Below, in pieces: positions 18,116 through 26,765 of a stretch of DNA of 64,000 nt. The translations under genes were made by a program, and so were the position numbers. Source of the DNA: JAICXG01 sp036494545 (lineage in GTDB: Bacteria > Verrucomicrobiota > Verrucomicrobiia > Chthoniobacterales > UBA10450). How positions within the stretch are numbered: position 1 is the first letter of the stretch; every line of letters begins with the position of its first letter. Under the pieces are notes generated by a model. The model saw only the letters and a program-made list of their open reading frames with translations, was not told the origin of the DNA and did not search any database. The stretch is taken from NCBI GenBank assembly GCA_036494545.1, contig DASXOB010000003.1, positions 1 to 64,000 on the forward strand, given 5' to 3'.

Positions 18116-18862
18116 ATGGCATTTTCAGAGGTTACTAAGCTGGAGGCCAAACGGCGCGCTCACTTTATGTGCGTCGTCTGCCACCAACCTTTCGTTGAAG
18201 TTCACCACATTATTCCCCAGGCGGCAGGCGGCATCGACGACATAGAGAACGCAGCAACCCTATGCGCGTATTGTCACGACCTATTGGGCGGCAATCCTGA
18301 CAAATGTCGACAAATTTGTCAAATGCGTGACCTTTGGTATGAACTGTGCGAGCAACGATTTCGCGACTCTCCTTCACTTACATTGGCTAAACAGTTAGAG
18401 GAGCTTCAATCTCGCCAACAGATGCAAGGCGAAATGCTTTTGGAGATGAAGAATCTCATGACGGCGTTCTACTCTAACCAAAGCCGAGAGCTAGCAACAG
18501 CCACAACAGTCTCCACTGTTGAGGCTTTAAGCGGTGTGTCGATACCTCAGCAGAAAGGCCCGCGATGGATCAGAAGTTCGTTGAGTTATTCGGATTTGAA
18601 TAGCAAGTCAGTCTTCGCTCAATTCGTTACAAATTCCGGCCATGGATATGAGGGCAAAGGAAAAATTCGAGCAGTTCGAAACCCGCAGGGTTTGCTTACG
18701 GTGGATTTGGTTTTTACGAGACGGGACACGCCATTTCGGTTTACTGAGATAATTTTTCATATTTCCCCGCGACAGTTGCCTCACTTGCAAAGAGCAGCAA
18801 CCGGCGCTGATTACGACTTCCTTTACGATGGAGTGCTTCGACCTGATGTTGAGCCGGATTGA
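18116..18862 (+). CDS. HNH-endonuclease-domain protein
   Basis: A 248-aa protein. The N-terminal 60 residues form an HNH nuclease: C-x2-C (MCVVCHQPF), the HH of EVHHIIPQAAGG, the Asn of DIENAATLCAYCHD and a second C-x2-C, so the ββα-metal core is complete. The remaining ~180 residues include a possible coiled coil (LAKQLEELQSRQQMQGEMLL) and an unrecognised domain. It is most likely a nuclease effector or restriction-type protein. It lies convergent with a second HNH gene and upstream of the PARIS-like gene, in a probable defence cluster. Confidence 0.75.
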   Translation: MAFSEVTKLEAKRRAHFMCVVCHQPFVEVHHIIPQAAGGIDDIENAATLCAYCHDLLGGNPDKCRQICQMRDLWYELCEQRFRDSPSLTLAKQLEELQSRQQMQGEMLLEMKNLMTAFYSNQSRELATATTVSTVEALSGVSIPQQKGPRWIRSSLSYSDLNSKSVFAQFVTNSGHGYEGKGKIRAVRNPQGLLTVDLVFTRRDTPFRFTEIIFHISPRQLPHLQRAATGADYDFLYDGVLRPDVEPD

Positions 18863-18937
18863 TTTCTAGATCCCGAAGCGGGGCTACATTAACTTTGCCG
18901 CCCGCGTCTAGTCTTACGGTTATTTGCCACCTACCGA

Positions 18938-19771
18938 TCAGCCGATAACTGTGATTCGGCGGCCAAGGTTGTCTATGCGACAGCGAGCATGGCAATCTAG
19001 TCCGACCCGCACCCCACCGTCAAAGTGCTCCACCACGTTGCCTTTGGACCACTTTAGCACAGTCTTAAAAGCCCGATCGCCTACGGTCGCGGGTATATTT
19101 TCCTGGCGCAGGATTATGTCAGCCGGAATATCAATGGTGTATTCTGCTAGCGGGTAAGCCAAGTGGCCATCTCGAACATTTCCCTCTTCGTTCACCTCGT
19201 AATATGCGACCGCGCCGTTAGCCAGTTTGTTTTCGATGTGAAGCCACCCATTCTTCATCATTATACTAGCCGTGGCCCCGTTAGGCGCCTCGTAAGTGAA
19301 AAACCGACCCTGCTCTGGAGTCCAAGCATTTTCGAGGACAGGACCAATAATTGGGAAATTCGGAAGGTCGCCGACAATTTTGCCGAGTTTCTGTGATAGC
19401 TCCTCCTGTCGAGCTAACACCTTCTCCACTCCTTGGAGTAAGAGTTCACTTTTTAAAAACACCTCTGGTAGTTGCTCGTGTTGCCGCTTCATTCTCTTCA
19501 TTGCGTCCACTGAAAACTTTAAGACATCATCTGTCTCCTTGTGATGACGATGGCACAAGAAAAGAAGATTTTCGTACGATCGGCGATCCTCGGCCGATTG
19601 CTGCGGATTGTAGCGGGCGCTTCCAGGCAAGGCTCCTTCAATGTGACAAAGCTCTGCTACATACTTATCGTCCACTAACAGGGGGTGATCGCAATCGGGA
19701 AATGCACACTTGTTCTTCGAGTTGATGCAGAGGCGCTTAATGGTTTCTAGAATAGGAGTCAATCGTTTCAT
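18938..19771 (-). CDS. HNH-endonuclease-domain protein
   Basis: A 277-aa protein with an N-terminal HNH-type zinc domain: C-x4-C (KCAFPDCDHPLL), CHIEGA in place of the HH motif, NPQQSAEDRRSYENLLFLC and CHRHHKETDD. A helical linker with Leu/Gln heptads follows (about 100-130), then an Ig-like or beta-rich C-terminal half. Related proteins with an N-terminal HNH of this SNKCAFPDC type occur in defence islands, but I cannot name the family. It is transcribed towards the HNH gene at 18116. Confidence 0.7.
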   Translation of the reverse strand: MKRLTPILETIKRLCINSKNKCAFPDCDHPLLVDDKYVAELCHIEGALPGSARYNPQQSAEDRRSYENLLFLCHRHHKETDDVLKFSVDAMKRMKRQHEQLPEVFLKSELLLQGVEKVLARQEELSQKLGKIVGDLPNFPIIGPVLENAWTPEQGRFFTYEAPNGATASIMMKNGWLHIENKLANGAVAYYEVNEEGNVRDGHLAYPLAEYTIDIPADIILRQENIPATVGDRAFKTVLKWSKGNVVEHFDGGVRVGLDCHARCRIDNLGRRITVIG

Positions 19772-20063
19772 TCTTAAGCGAGGCGCCTTGGACTGGGTTC
19801 GTCATTCATGCGGAGACTCCTGTTGAGCAAAGGTCAAACAAAAACCAATTAGTTTATGCCATTCGGTGCGATGTTGGCCAGGGCGCATTCTCACAAAATC
19901 AGCGTGTGCTTGCGCTTCACGCGCGTGTTAGGTCCTACACCGTCCCATGAAGACAACCGTTATTTTGTATTGCCGTACTTCAGCTAGCATTGCATTCTGC
20001 GTCTGCTGGCGGATAACGGACATTGATTTTAGTCTCGTTAAGTAACAGCGCGCAACCAACAAT

Positions 20064-21647
20064 ATGCCAATCGAATTACCAAGCAACACTCCGGGAGGGC
20101 AGGTGGCTGAAGCCGATCCGCCGTTTCGGCTAGTAGTGATCGGCGCGAACGGTTCCGGCAAAACTCGATTTGGCATTTGGCTTGAGGAACATAATCAGGG
20201 GCGCATGACGGTCCAGAGAGTTAGTGCGCAGAAGGCACTCAACATTCCTGAGTTTGTCTCGATGCTGACCCTGGAGCAGGCCGAAAAAGATCTTCGCTTT
20301 GGCCGCCACGACGAACATGCGAGTCTTGCTCGAAAATTGACCGATCGTTGGGGAGATAATCCGGCGACCTTTCTTCTTTCCGACTACGATAAGCTTCTGG
20401 CCCTCCTTTTCGCGAAGGAGGCAGAGAGAAATCGTCAACACACAGAGCAGACACGCCAAGCTTCCCAATACTTTGCCGTGCCGGACTCCCCAATCGATCA
20501 AATCATGGGTGTCTGGAGCTATCTGATGCCGCACCGCACCATTGCTTTCCTCGACGGTAAAGTCGTCGTGGGAAAGGGCTCGCCCAGCGAGCATCACGCC
20601 AAAGAGATGAGCGATGGTGAGCGCGTGACGCTGTATCTGCTAGGCCAATGCCTGTGCGCGCCAACCGGGTCAATGTTAATCATCGATGAGCCGGAGCTTC
20701 ACCTGCATCGCTCGTTGATGGACAAGCTCTGGAACAAAATTGAGGAGCTATGTGCTGACAAAACGCTCGTCTACATAACTCACGATCTCGACTTCGCGGC
20801 GAGTCGCGCCGGCGCCAGAAAGATTTGGATTCAAGATTTCTCAGGAAGTGCGTGGACCTGGGTTGATATTCCTATTGACGACGCACTTCCCGAGGCTCTT
20901 ATCCTCGAAATCATCGGGAACCGAAAACCGCTCCTATTTTGCGAGGGGGAACGGGGGGGCTTGGACCATACGATTTACCAACTCTGCTTTCCGCATCTGC
21001 ACGTAGTCCCACGAGGTGGATCGGAAAAGGTAATCGAGTCAACCAAAGCGCTCCGCGCTAATGGAGCGTTTCATTTTTACTCGGCCAAGGGCATCGTCGA
21101 CCGGGATATTCGCAATGATGGCGAAATCGTAGAACTTGAGAGGCAGGGCGTTCACGTGCTGAAGTTTGCCGAAGTGGAGAATCTTCTTTGTACGGAGAGC
21201 TTAGTGGGCGCCGTCGCGGCCCAAATGTCTCTCGATGCCGCAACCACTATTGCTAGTGTGGAACTTTATATTCGTGAGGCGCTGAACAGTGAGTTAGACA
21301 TGCAGATCGTAATGCGCGCCGAGCGTAGTATTAGATACCATCTTTCACGCTACTCACGCACAACACCCGACGAATCCGGCCTACAGCAGGGTCTGAATGA
21401 TTTACTTAATACCCTGAATGTTAATTCAGCCATCGCAGAAGCACGAGCTACGTTTGCGAATGCGATCGCGAGCGCCGGACTAAACGAACTATTGAAGGTC
21501 TATAACCGCAAGAGCATCGTCGACAGAATATCGAGTTGTTTCGGACTGGCCACGTGCGAATACCCTGTAATGGTCATACGCCTTTTGAAGGGGACCGATG
21601 GCAAAACCTTCACTGCGCACCTTAAGAACGAATTGCCCGCCTTGTGA
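20064..21647 (+). CDS. ATPase-DUF4435 fusion, PARIS-like (AriA-AriB type) defence protein
   Basis: A 527-aa protein. Residues 1-270 are an ABC/AAA_15-type ATPase: Walker A GANGSGKT (27-34), signature MSDGER (182-187), Walker B SMLIIDEPELHLH (203-215) and an ITHD switch (238-241). Residues about 285-500 match DUF4435, a Toprim-like nuclease domain: CEGE (293-296), a GGSEKVIES block, GIVDRD (343-348) and FAEVENLL (368-375). In PARIS anti-phage systems the ATPase AriA holds the toxic DUF4435 nuclease AriB until a phage anti-restriction protein is sensed. Single-gene fusions are known in that family. A related OLD/Gabija-like role is the alternative. No partner gene is needed. Confidence 0.8.
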   Translation: MPIELPSNTPGGQVAEADPPFRLVVIGANGSGKTRFGIWLEEHNQGRMTVQRVSAQKALNIPEFVSMLTLEQAEKDLRFGRHDEHASLARKLTDRWGDNPATFLLSDYDKLLALLFAKEAERNRQHTEQTRQASQYFAVPDSPIDQIMGVWSYLMPHRTIAFLDGKVVVGKGSPSEHHAKEMSDGERVTLYLLGQCLCAPTGSMLIIDEPELHLHRSLMDKLWNKIEELCADKTLVYITHDLDFAASRAGARKIWIQDFSGSAWTWVDIPIDDALPEALILEIIGNRKPLLFCEGERGGLDHTIYQLCFPHLHVVPRGGSEKVIESTKALRANGAFHFYSAKGIVDRDIRNDGEIVELERQGVHVLKFAEVENLLCTESLVGAVAAQMSLDAATTIASVELYIREALNSELDMQIVMRAERSIRYHLSRYSRTTPDESGLQQGLNDLLNTLNVNSAIAEARATFANAIASAGLNELLKVYNRKSIVDRISSCFGLATCEYPVMVIRLLKGTDGKTFTAHLKNELPAL

Positions 21648-21668
21648 AAGACAGAAGGCCCTTAACAG

Positions 21669-22133
21669 TTAGTAACCCACTCTCATTCGGAGCGATGCCT
21701 GCTCGCTTTCGAGGGCTTGCTGTTTATTTTTGAGAGAGCGCTGATTATACTCAACGTCTCTAAGTCTAGTTTCGAGACTTACGGTATCGATGACCCTTAG
21801 TCCAGGAGCGGGGTTGGCGCTCGTTGTTGCCCGTGCTTCCAGAGACGCGAGCCTTGTTTCGAGATTTGCGATTCTGGCTAGCAATTCTACGACCGCGGCC
21901 CGTGCTTGTTCACTCGTTTGGTCGGTCCCTTGCGGATAATCGGTCACCTGCTGTTGATCAGTCGCTTGCGCTTGGACCCGTTCGGATGCGGCAGCGCCGC
22001 TGTGCCAACTATTCCACAGGTAGGCGATCATGCCGCCCGAAAGCATGACTACCGCGATAAGGATGACGACTGTTACGATTTGCCGAATTATTGGCGTTGT
22101 TCCCTTATTGTCAGCTGTGTCTTGGTCACTCAT
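21669..22133 (-). CDS. Small membrane protein with C-terminal coiled coil
   Basis: A 154-aa protein with one membrane segment (IVTVVILIAVVMLSGGMIAYL, about 18-40) followed by heptad-rich helices (LARIANLETRLASLEARA and LETRLRDVEYNQRSLKNKQQ). No enzyme motif. It is convergent with the PARIS-like gene (21 bp between stops), so it is not co-transcribed with it. Confidence 0.6.
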   Translation of the reverse strand: MSDQDTADNKGTTPIIRQIVTVVILIAVVMLSGGMIAYLWNSWHSGAAASERVQAQATDQQQVTDYPQGTDQTSEQARAAVVELLARIANLETRLASLEARATTSANPAPGLRVIDTVSLETRLRDVEYNQRSLKNKQQALESEQASLRMRVGY

Positions 22134-22205
22134 ATCGTTGGCGGACTGTCGTATCGAGTTCGGTATTGTTCCCCCGAAGCCGGCTGCGTCTTCGGCATTG
22201 GACCG

Positions 22206-23237
22206 CTACGGGCCTTCAGTGTCCCCAACCCCATAAACCTCAACTAGTCCGATGCCCGTCGAACCGTCGCCACTTGAGACAATCACCGTGTAAGCCCCAG
22301 GTTCAAGAGCTACCTGTAATGCAGACTCCCGGTTATCAGATGGGGCCAGGCCAGATGCGGCGATCTCAGCGACGTTGGCATTGTTTCTCCAACCATTATT
22401 GGAAGCAATCAATTGACTCCCGGAATAGAGGCTGATCTGCGTAGCTTGCACAGGATCGCTAACACCTTGGCTAACCAGTGATGGGCCTTTGGCGTCGAGC
22501 AGGACAGTTTTCCCTCCGTCACTGACTATGAATCCGCCTATCAAGACCTGCTCTCCAACTCCAACCACTCCGCGCGTGGAAATGTTCGCCAGTCTTGCGG
22601 GGACCGCCCGGACAAATGATACAACGTCTTCGCTTCCCGACGAAATGGTAAACGATCCCATGAAAAAACCAAAGGACGGAGAAAAAAGGCCGCTGATCGT
22701 TCGTCCGTCGAGCAACGGTACGAAGAACGTCCCCGCCGAGCTGACAGTGCCAAATCCTGCGTTAAGGGCAAAGTCCTGTAAGAATGTAACAAACACTTGC
22801 CCTTGGCTTGTAACGACCGCAGTGGCACTTCCTCCGCCTGCATTTGGATCAATAACGGGCCCCGTCCAAACCCCCGCCAGCGCTCTAGTCGGACCATATG
22901 AAGACGACTTGGGCGCAGACAGTGTGACCCCGTTGTAGGTAAAGCTAACCGTCGACGTTGAAATCGCCCCGGATACCGAGCGGCCTGTTGCTGCAGAGAT
23001 TCCAGAAAACGCGCCATTAGACTCGACACTTGTAAGAATCGAATCAATCTCTCCGGTATTGTAGTTCAAATACCCAAAGGCGGAGCCAGCTACAAAGGTT
23101 CCCTGCGATCGAAAGATGTAGTGCACTCCCGGTGCACCATCTACAAAAGCAACAACAGCAGGGGCAAGCTGACCGCTTACGCACCGCGCGCTAGCAACGA
23201 AGCAAAGGAGTATGGGAACGAGGGTTCTTGAGTTCAT
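22206..23237 (-). CDS. Secreted protein with C-terminal NISTRG domain
   Basis: A 343-aa protein with signal peptide (LVPILLCFVASARCVSG). The N-terminal ~200 residues are beta-rich and unrecognised. Residues about 220-335 match the C-terminal domain found twice in the GloVer protein at 1924-3900: LANISTRGVVGVGEQVLIGG, a KGPSL core, IASNNGWRNN and IGLVEVYGV. This host-style domain inside the mobile element suggests earlier exchange with a verrucomicrobial chromosome. Confidence 0.75.
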   Translation of the reverse strand: MNSRTLVPILLCFVASARCVSGQLAPAVVAFVDGAPGVHYIFRSQGTFVAGSAFGYLNYNTGEIDSILTSVESNGAFSGISAATGRSVSGAISTSTVSFTYNGVTLSAPKSSSYGPTRALAGVWTGPVIDPNAGGGSATAVVTSQGQVFVTFLQDFALNAGFGTVSSAGTFFVPLLDGRTISGLFSPSFGFFMGSFTISSGSEDVVSFVRAVPARLANISTRGVVGVGEQVLIGGFIVSDGGKTVLLDAKGPSLVSQGVSDPVQATQISLYSGSQLIASNNGWRNNANVAEIAASGLAPSDNRESALQVALEPGAYTVIVSSGDGSTGIGLVEVYGVGDTEGP

Positions 23238-23413
23238 GGCGGACTATCGTGGTCAGATTGGCTTCCAGTGTGCAAAAGAATTTTGCTGCGTCCGGCAACC
23301 TAAATAAGCCGCCCGTCAACGTTGTCCTGGATGGTTTGATGCCATGACCTTGGAAAAAACGGTCACCGCACTGGAAAAAGATCGGACCAGCCCTACTCCG
23401 TACGTGTGTGTGG

Positions 23414-23453
23414 GGGGGGGTATGTTGAAAATGTGGCGTTTGCCGAACTTTCC
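23414..23453 (-). repeat. 40-bp inverted copy of a primase-gene segment
   Basis: The reverse complement of this stretch is identical over 40 bp to 33914-33953, which lies inside the primase-helicase gene. The shared block runs from ggaaagttcggcaaacg to a run of seven C. Here the G-run is nine long. It ends 16 bp before the ATG of the gene at 23470. Confidence 0.85.
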
Positions 23454-23469
23454 TTGTAAATGATGAGCG

Positions 23470-23709
23470 ATGCGCATCATTGAAATTCAGCCAACCACAA
23501 AATTTGGAGGCGGATGGATTGCGTTCGAAGCGCCCGGGGTCGAGCCAGCGTTTCCAGGACCTAGCGCAAAAAGCGACGCGATCAGCTATGCCCGCGGTCG
23601 GTTTGGAGGCAGTTCCGGCGAAATCCATGTCTTGGACGACAAGGGAGAAACGATCGTCAAAGTAATCAAGATGGACGGCGGCGGACAGTACGGCCAAGCT
23701 CGCACTTGA
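23470..23709 (+). CDS. Small FGG-type protein, paralog of 17652-17885
   Basis: A 79-aa protein starting MRIIEIQPTTKFGG, colinear with the protein at 17652 (EAPGVEPAFPGP, FGGSSGEIHV, DDKGETIVKV). It is a possible DUF2188-like small protein; function unknown. The 40-bp repeat shared with the primase gene lies directly upstream of its start. Confidence 0.65.
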   Translation: MRIIEIQPTTKFGGGWIAFEAPGVEPAFPGPSAKSDAISYARGRFGGSSGEIHVLDDKGETIVKVIKMDGGGQYGQART

Positions 23710-23753
23710 ACCGCTCCCGCCCGGTTCCTCCAATAACCTAACCTACCAACAGT

Positions 23754-24023
23754 ATGACTTATCTACTCTTCCGCCACAAAGTGGCCAACTACACCAAGTG
23801 GAAACGAGCTTATGACGCACACCTTGGGGCGCGCCAGTTGGCCGGGCTTACGGAACTGCATTTGCTGCGGCGCATCGACGACCCGAATGAGGTTGTGATT
23901 TTCTTTAGAGCTGATGACCTCGACAAGGCAAAGGGACTGACCTCTTCGGCGGAGGTCCGCGCGATCATTCAGAACTCGGGCGTCATTGGTGAGCCAGACT
24001 TTTGTTTTCTTGAGCGGGCCTGA
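23754..24023 (+). CDS. Small dimeric alpha/beta-barrel (ABM-like) protein
   Basis: An 89-aa protein: MTYLLFRHKVANYTKWKRAY and DPNEVVIFFRADDLDKAK followed by SAEVRAIIQNSGVIG. This is the strand-helix-strand order of the antibiotic-biosynthesis-monooxygenase-like fold with a K-W-K pattern common in cyclase/ABM-type proteins. Substrate unknown. It is 44 bp downstream of the FGG-type gene and probably co-transcribed. Confidence 0.6.
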   Translation: MTYLLFRHKVANYTKWKRAYDAHLGARQLAGLTELHLLRRIDDPNEVVIFFRADDLDKAKGLTSSAEVRAIIQNSGVIGEPDFCFLERA

Positions 24024-24074
24024 AGACGCAACCGCTGCCCCCTTCGCCCAGCGTCTGGACGCCGTAAGAAGGTG

Positions 24075-24365
24075 CTAGGCGTGGGTCTGCAGTTCAGGCA
24101 CGCTGCAGAGAACGCTATTAAGCTTCGAAGCGGGCTGGGAATTCATTTCGCGTCGAGTGGCAACGCTAGAAACAGTCGAAACGGTATAGGGAACGAGAAA
24201 GGTCAAAAAAATTTGCCAAATCCTTCCACTGGTAAGCTGACCGGCGAGAATTGCAGGCCCATGGTTGATCGCCATGAGGATACTGCCAACGATAAGCGAA
24301 GTTAACCGGGCACGCCGAACCGTTGCTGGATGCATCGCTAGCCGGAACCATATTCGTAGATTCAC
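24075..24365 (-). CDS. NrtS-like nitrate/nitrite transporter subunit
   Basis: A 96-aa protein with two hydrophobic segments (ARLTSLIVGSILMAINHG and WQIFLTFLVPYTVSTVSSV). The blocks GSILMAINHGPAIL and FLVPYTVSTVSSV resemble the small NrtS family, proposed for nitrate/nitrite transport in marine bacteria and cyanobacteria. Its presence in an integrated element is unexpected. Assignment is from memory of the family pattern. Confidence 0.6.
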   Translation of the reverse strand: MNLRIWFRLAMHPATVRRARLTSLIVGSILMAINHGPAILAGQLTSGRIWQIFLTFLVPYTVSTVSSVATRREMNSQPASKLNSVLCSVPELQTHA

Positions 24366-24537
24366 AATGCCAACCTAACACGCGCGATCTGCCGGCGAGG
24401 TGAAGCTTAAATTACGTCTTCATGTCGCTTAAGGGCGCGACGGCAATGCCGAGATGATCTTGGAAACCTTCTGCGTAGTTTACCTGCCAGCATTTTGATC
24501 TTGTCAGGAAGTTTTCGGCCCCCGAGAATCAATTTTC

Positions 24538-25497
24538 ATGAGAAGAGTAATTCATCCCGGCTCCGTACGTAGAAGTTCAGTCCTCACGGTTATTATTTTC
24601 GCAACTAACCTGATCGTTGTGGCGACCAGTAATATTGCACTGGCGGTATGCCCACCAAATAATAGCCTTTATGTTAGCGAGTATAAGGCAAAGGATGTTC
24701 AGTACTATTCTCCACCAGGCTCTTTAACCGAACACCCCTTTGTGGGCATGGGGGTAATCACCGGCCCGACAGGTATGGCTTATGATTCGACTAGCTCGAC
24801 TTTGTATCTTTCAAATACAACGAAACCAAGTACCAACTACATTTTGGCAATCGACTCGTGTGGCAATATCTCAAAGTTCTCCAGTGATCCTCTCCTGGGT
24901 TATCCCCATGGCTTGAGGTTTGATAGTTCGGGAAATCTTTTCGTCGCAACTGCTGGCGCCATGCCCAACGGAATGTCAGTGGTAGAGTTTCTGGCTGGCA
25001 GCAGCACTCCGACGGTTTATGCCAATAATAGCGACGCAGGCGTATCCTTCTTGGCGCCAGTTGATGTTGCAGTTGATCACGCAGGGCACGTCTGGGTATC
25101 GGATACAAAGGCCGATTTAGTATATGAGTTTAGTTCTGCTCACAACTTACTGCGAACCATTAGCTCTACGGGCGCCTTCGGCCTCGCCATTAGCAACTCG
25201 GGCACCACGTTGTTTGTCTCGAACCAGAAGGCTAATAGTTTGTCCGTGCCGCCCCCTGCGTTCTACGTAGAGAAATATGATGTGGTGACCGGTGCGGACC
25301 TGGGTCCTTTCATCGACGATTCTAATCGGGCTGTCGCGATAAGAAATCCTCTGGGCATCCTATTTGATTCCATGGGAAATCTTTTTGTCGCAAACTCGGC
25401 TTATGATGAAATCGAGGTATTCAGTTCTTCAGGCGTTTATAAGAAGTCGGTCGCCACGATGCCAGGTGGAACTCCTCACTTCCTGCTAATCCATTAG
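24538..25497 (+). CDS. Secreted NHL/SMP-30-like beta-propeller protein
   Basis: A 319-aa protein with signal peptide (VIIFATNLIVVATSNIALA). Repeated blades of the type GPTGMAYDSTSSTLYLS, GLRFDSSGNLFVATA, PVDVAVDHAGHVWVSD and LGILFDSMGNLFVANS give about six NHL-like repeats. No metal-binding residues of gluconolactonase are evident, so an enzymatic role is not supported. It stands alone with 170 bp upstream. Confidence 0.7.
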   Translation: MRRVIHPGSVRRSSVLTVIIFATNLIVVATSNIALAVCPPNNSLYVSEYKAKDVQYYSPPGSLTEHPFVGMGVITGPTGMAYDSTSSTLYLSNTTKPSTNYILAIDSCGNISKFSSDPLLGYPHGLRFDSSGNLFVATAGAMPNGMSVVEFLAGSSTPTVYANNSDAGVSFLAPVDVAVDHAGHVWVSDTKADLVYEFSSAHNLLRTISSTGAFGLAISNSGTTLFVSNQKANSLSVPPPAFYVEKYDVVTGADLGPFIDDSNRAVAIRNPLGILFDSMGNLFVANSAYDEIEVFSSSGVYKKSVATMPGGTPHFLLIH

Positions 25498-25691
25498 GCT
25501 AAAAGCTTCCCTTCGCGATTGGGCCGCCTCAAGTTCCTCTTTCCACTGATTGCATTGATCAAATTGCTGCTCTCGTCAAAACGCGACCACGGATAGGAGT
25601 AAGAGCCGTCGGAACACCCACACCCTGTACATGTCATCTATGCGATGGAGCCCAACGCGAGCCAGTGGACTACTTCGCCGGTGATAAGCTG

Positions 25692-25982
25692 ATGGGATGG
25701 CAATTTATTGTACGTTTGCTAGATTCGCTCGTGAGCGACATCCGCCGCGAGATTCACGAGGAAGCAATCAAAGTGCTTGAGCGTTGGGGTAACGACGATT
25801 CAATCGGTGTTCAGGTCCAAGCGTTGATCGGCAGCTTGGACGACACGCTTTCGGACGAGGTTATTTTGTCGGAATTACGCACGATAGAAGCTAAAGGCCT
25901 TCCGTTTGCCGAGGTATTTGCAAGCACAGAAGAAACGATTGACGTCACACCCGCCGTCCCAAAGAATTATCATGAGGCTTAG
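25692..25982 (+). CDS. Small hypothetical acidic protein
   Basis: A 96-aa acidic, mostly helical protein (MGWQFIVRLLDSLVSDIRRE...). A GTG nine codons upstream (25665) is an alternative start; the ATG at 25692 is chosen because its first helix is hydrophobic and continuous. No family recognised. A terminator-like hairpin follows at 26004-26042. Confidence 0.45.
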   Translation: MGWQFIVRLLDSLVSDIRREIHEEAIKVLERWGNDDSIGVQVQALIGSLDDTLSDEVILSELRTIEAKGLPFAEVFASTEETIDVTPAVPKNYHEA

Positions 25983-26003
25983 CCATGGGTACATGAAACC
26001 GGA

Positions 26004-26042
26004 ATGGCGAGGCGGGGTTTCCCTCGGACGCTCCCTCGCCAT
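26004..26042 (+). terminator. Terminator-like hairpin
   Basis: The arms ATGGCGAGG (26004-26012) and CCTCGCCAT (26034-26042) form a 9-bp stem, followed by TTTCATTT. It is 21 bp after the stop of the gene ending at 25982. Confidence 0.6.
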
Positions 26043-26237
26043 TTTCATTTGGCGGATAGATGCCGGACGTTCGCACCGCACCTCAAATCCGCGATTTGCA
26101 CACGCTAACGGACGAGAGCGCGGCGATTTTGCTCGACTACAACTTCGTAGTGTTTTAGACCAAACTACCTCTATGGAGCAGGAAATAGACTGCAAAATGC
26201 CATCTATATCTCGTTAGACCTACTACAATTCACGCTT

Positions 26238-26654
26238 ATGGAACCCGAAATAAATCAACGCTTCGCCGCACTCGAAAAAGAGGTTAGCGCGCTTCAAATA
26301 TCCCTGGCGAAGAAATCTGGCGCCCAGCAGGCGACCGCATGGTGGGCTGGCGGCACAGCACTGCTAATCGCCGCTTGGCTAGGTGCCAGCTCATTGTGGC
26401 ATATTCCGAGAGTCGTTCGGGACGAACTTCAAAGAACTGCAGCAGGCGAAGCCGCGACCGCGGCGATTACTAACATTGATAAATTAAGGGCCGCTTATGA
26501 AGCCCGCACAACCTTTCGGTTGCTCGAACCGCAATCAGGGAGCGAGGTCGGTTTGAGTGCCGACGAGATCGCAGTCCCACACGGCTCTGGACACGGTTTA
26601 GTGAGACTGCCACCGAACCAGAAAGGGACAACCTTTGTTATTCGACCCAATTAG
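26238..26654 (+). CDS. Small single-pass membrane protein (possible gene-cassette product)
   Basis: A 138-aa protein: N-terminal heptads (INQRFAALEKEVSALQISL), one membrane segment (AWWAGGTALLIAAWLGASSLW) and a soluble tail. No family recognised. It is preceded 19 bp upstream by CTCGTTAGACCTA, and an attC-like site follows one base after its stop (26656). Gene-then-site order is what an integron cassette shows. Confidence 0.5.
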   Translation: MEPEINQRFAALEKEVSALQISLAKKSGAQQATAWWAGGTALLIAAWLGASSLWHIPRVVRDELQRTAAGEAATAAITNIDKLRAAYEARTTFRLLEPQSGSEVGLSADEIAVPHGSGHGLVRLPPNQKGTTFVIRPN

Positions 26655-26655
26655 G

Positions 26656-26745
26656 CCCTAACCATGCGATGGAGATGACTTCTACACTTTCAATCCGAGC
26701 GACGCGCGGTCTCGTGCGGCGTTGCTCATTTTGTTCTCGTTAGAC
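26656..26745 (+). other. attC-like recombination site (putative)
   Basis: Begins CCCTAAC (one mismatch to RYYYAAC), continues CATGCGATGGAGATGAC and ends GTTAGAC, a perfect GTTRRRY core; length 90 bp. The next gene starts 20 bp later, as in integron cassettes. The inner L-box pairing is poor, so this is tentative. The end is also a one-base variant of the dispersed octamer. Confidence 0.35.
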
Positions 26746-26765
26746 CTAGTCATTCGCCGCTTTTT

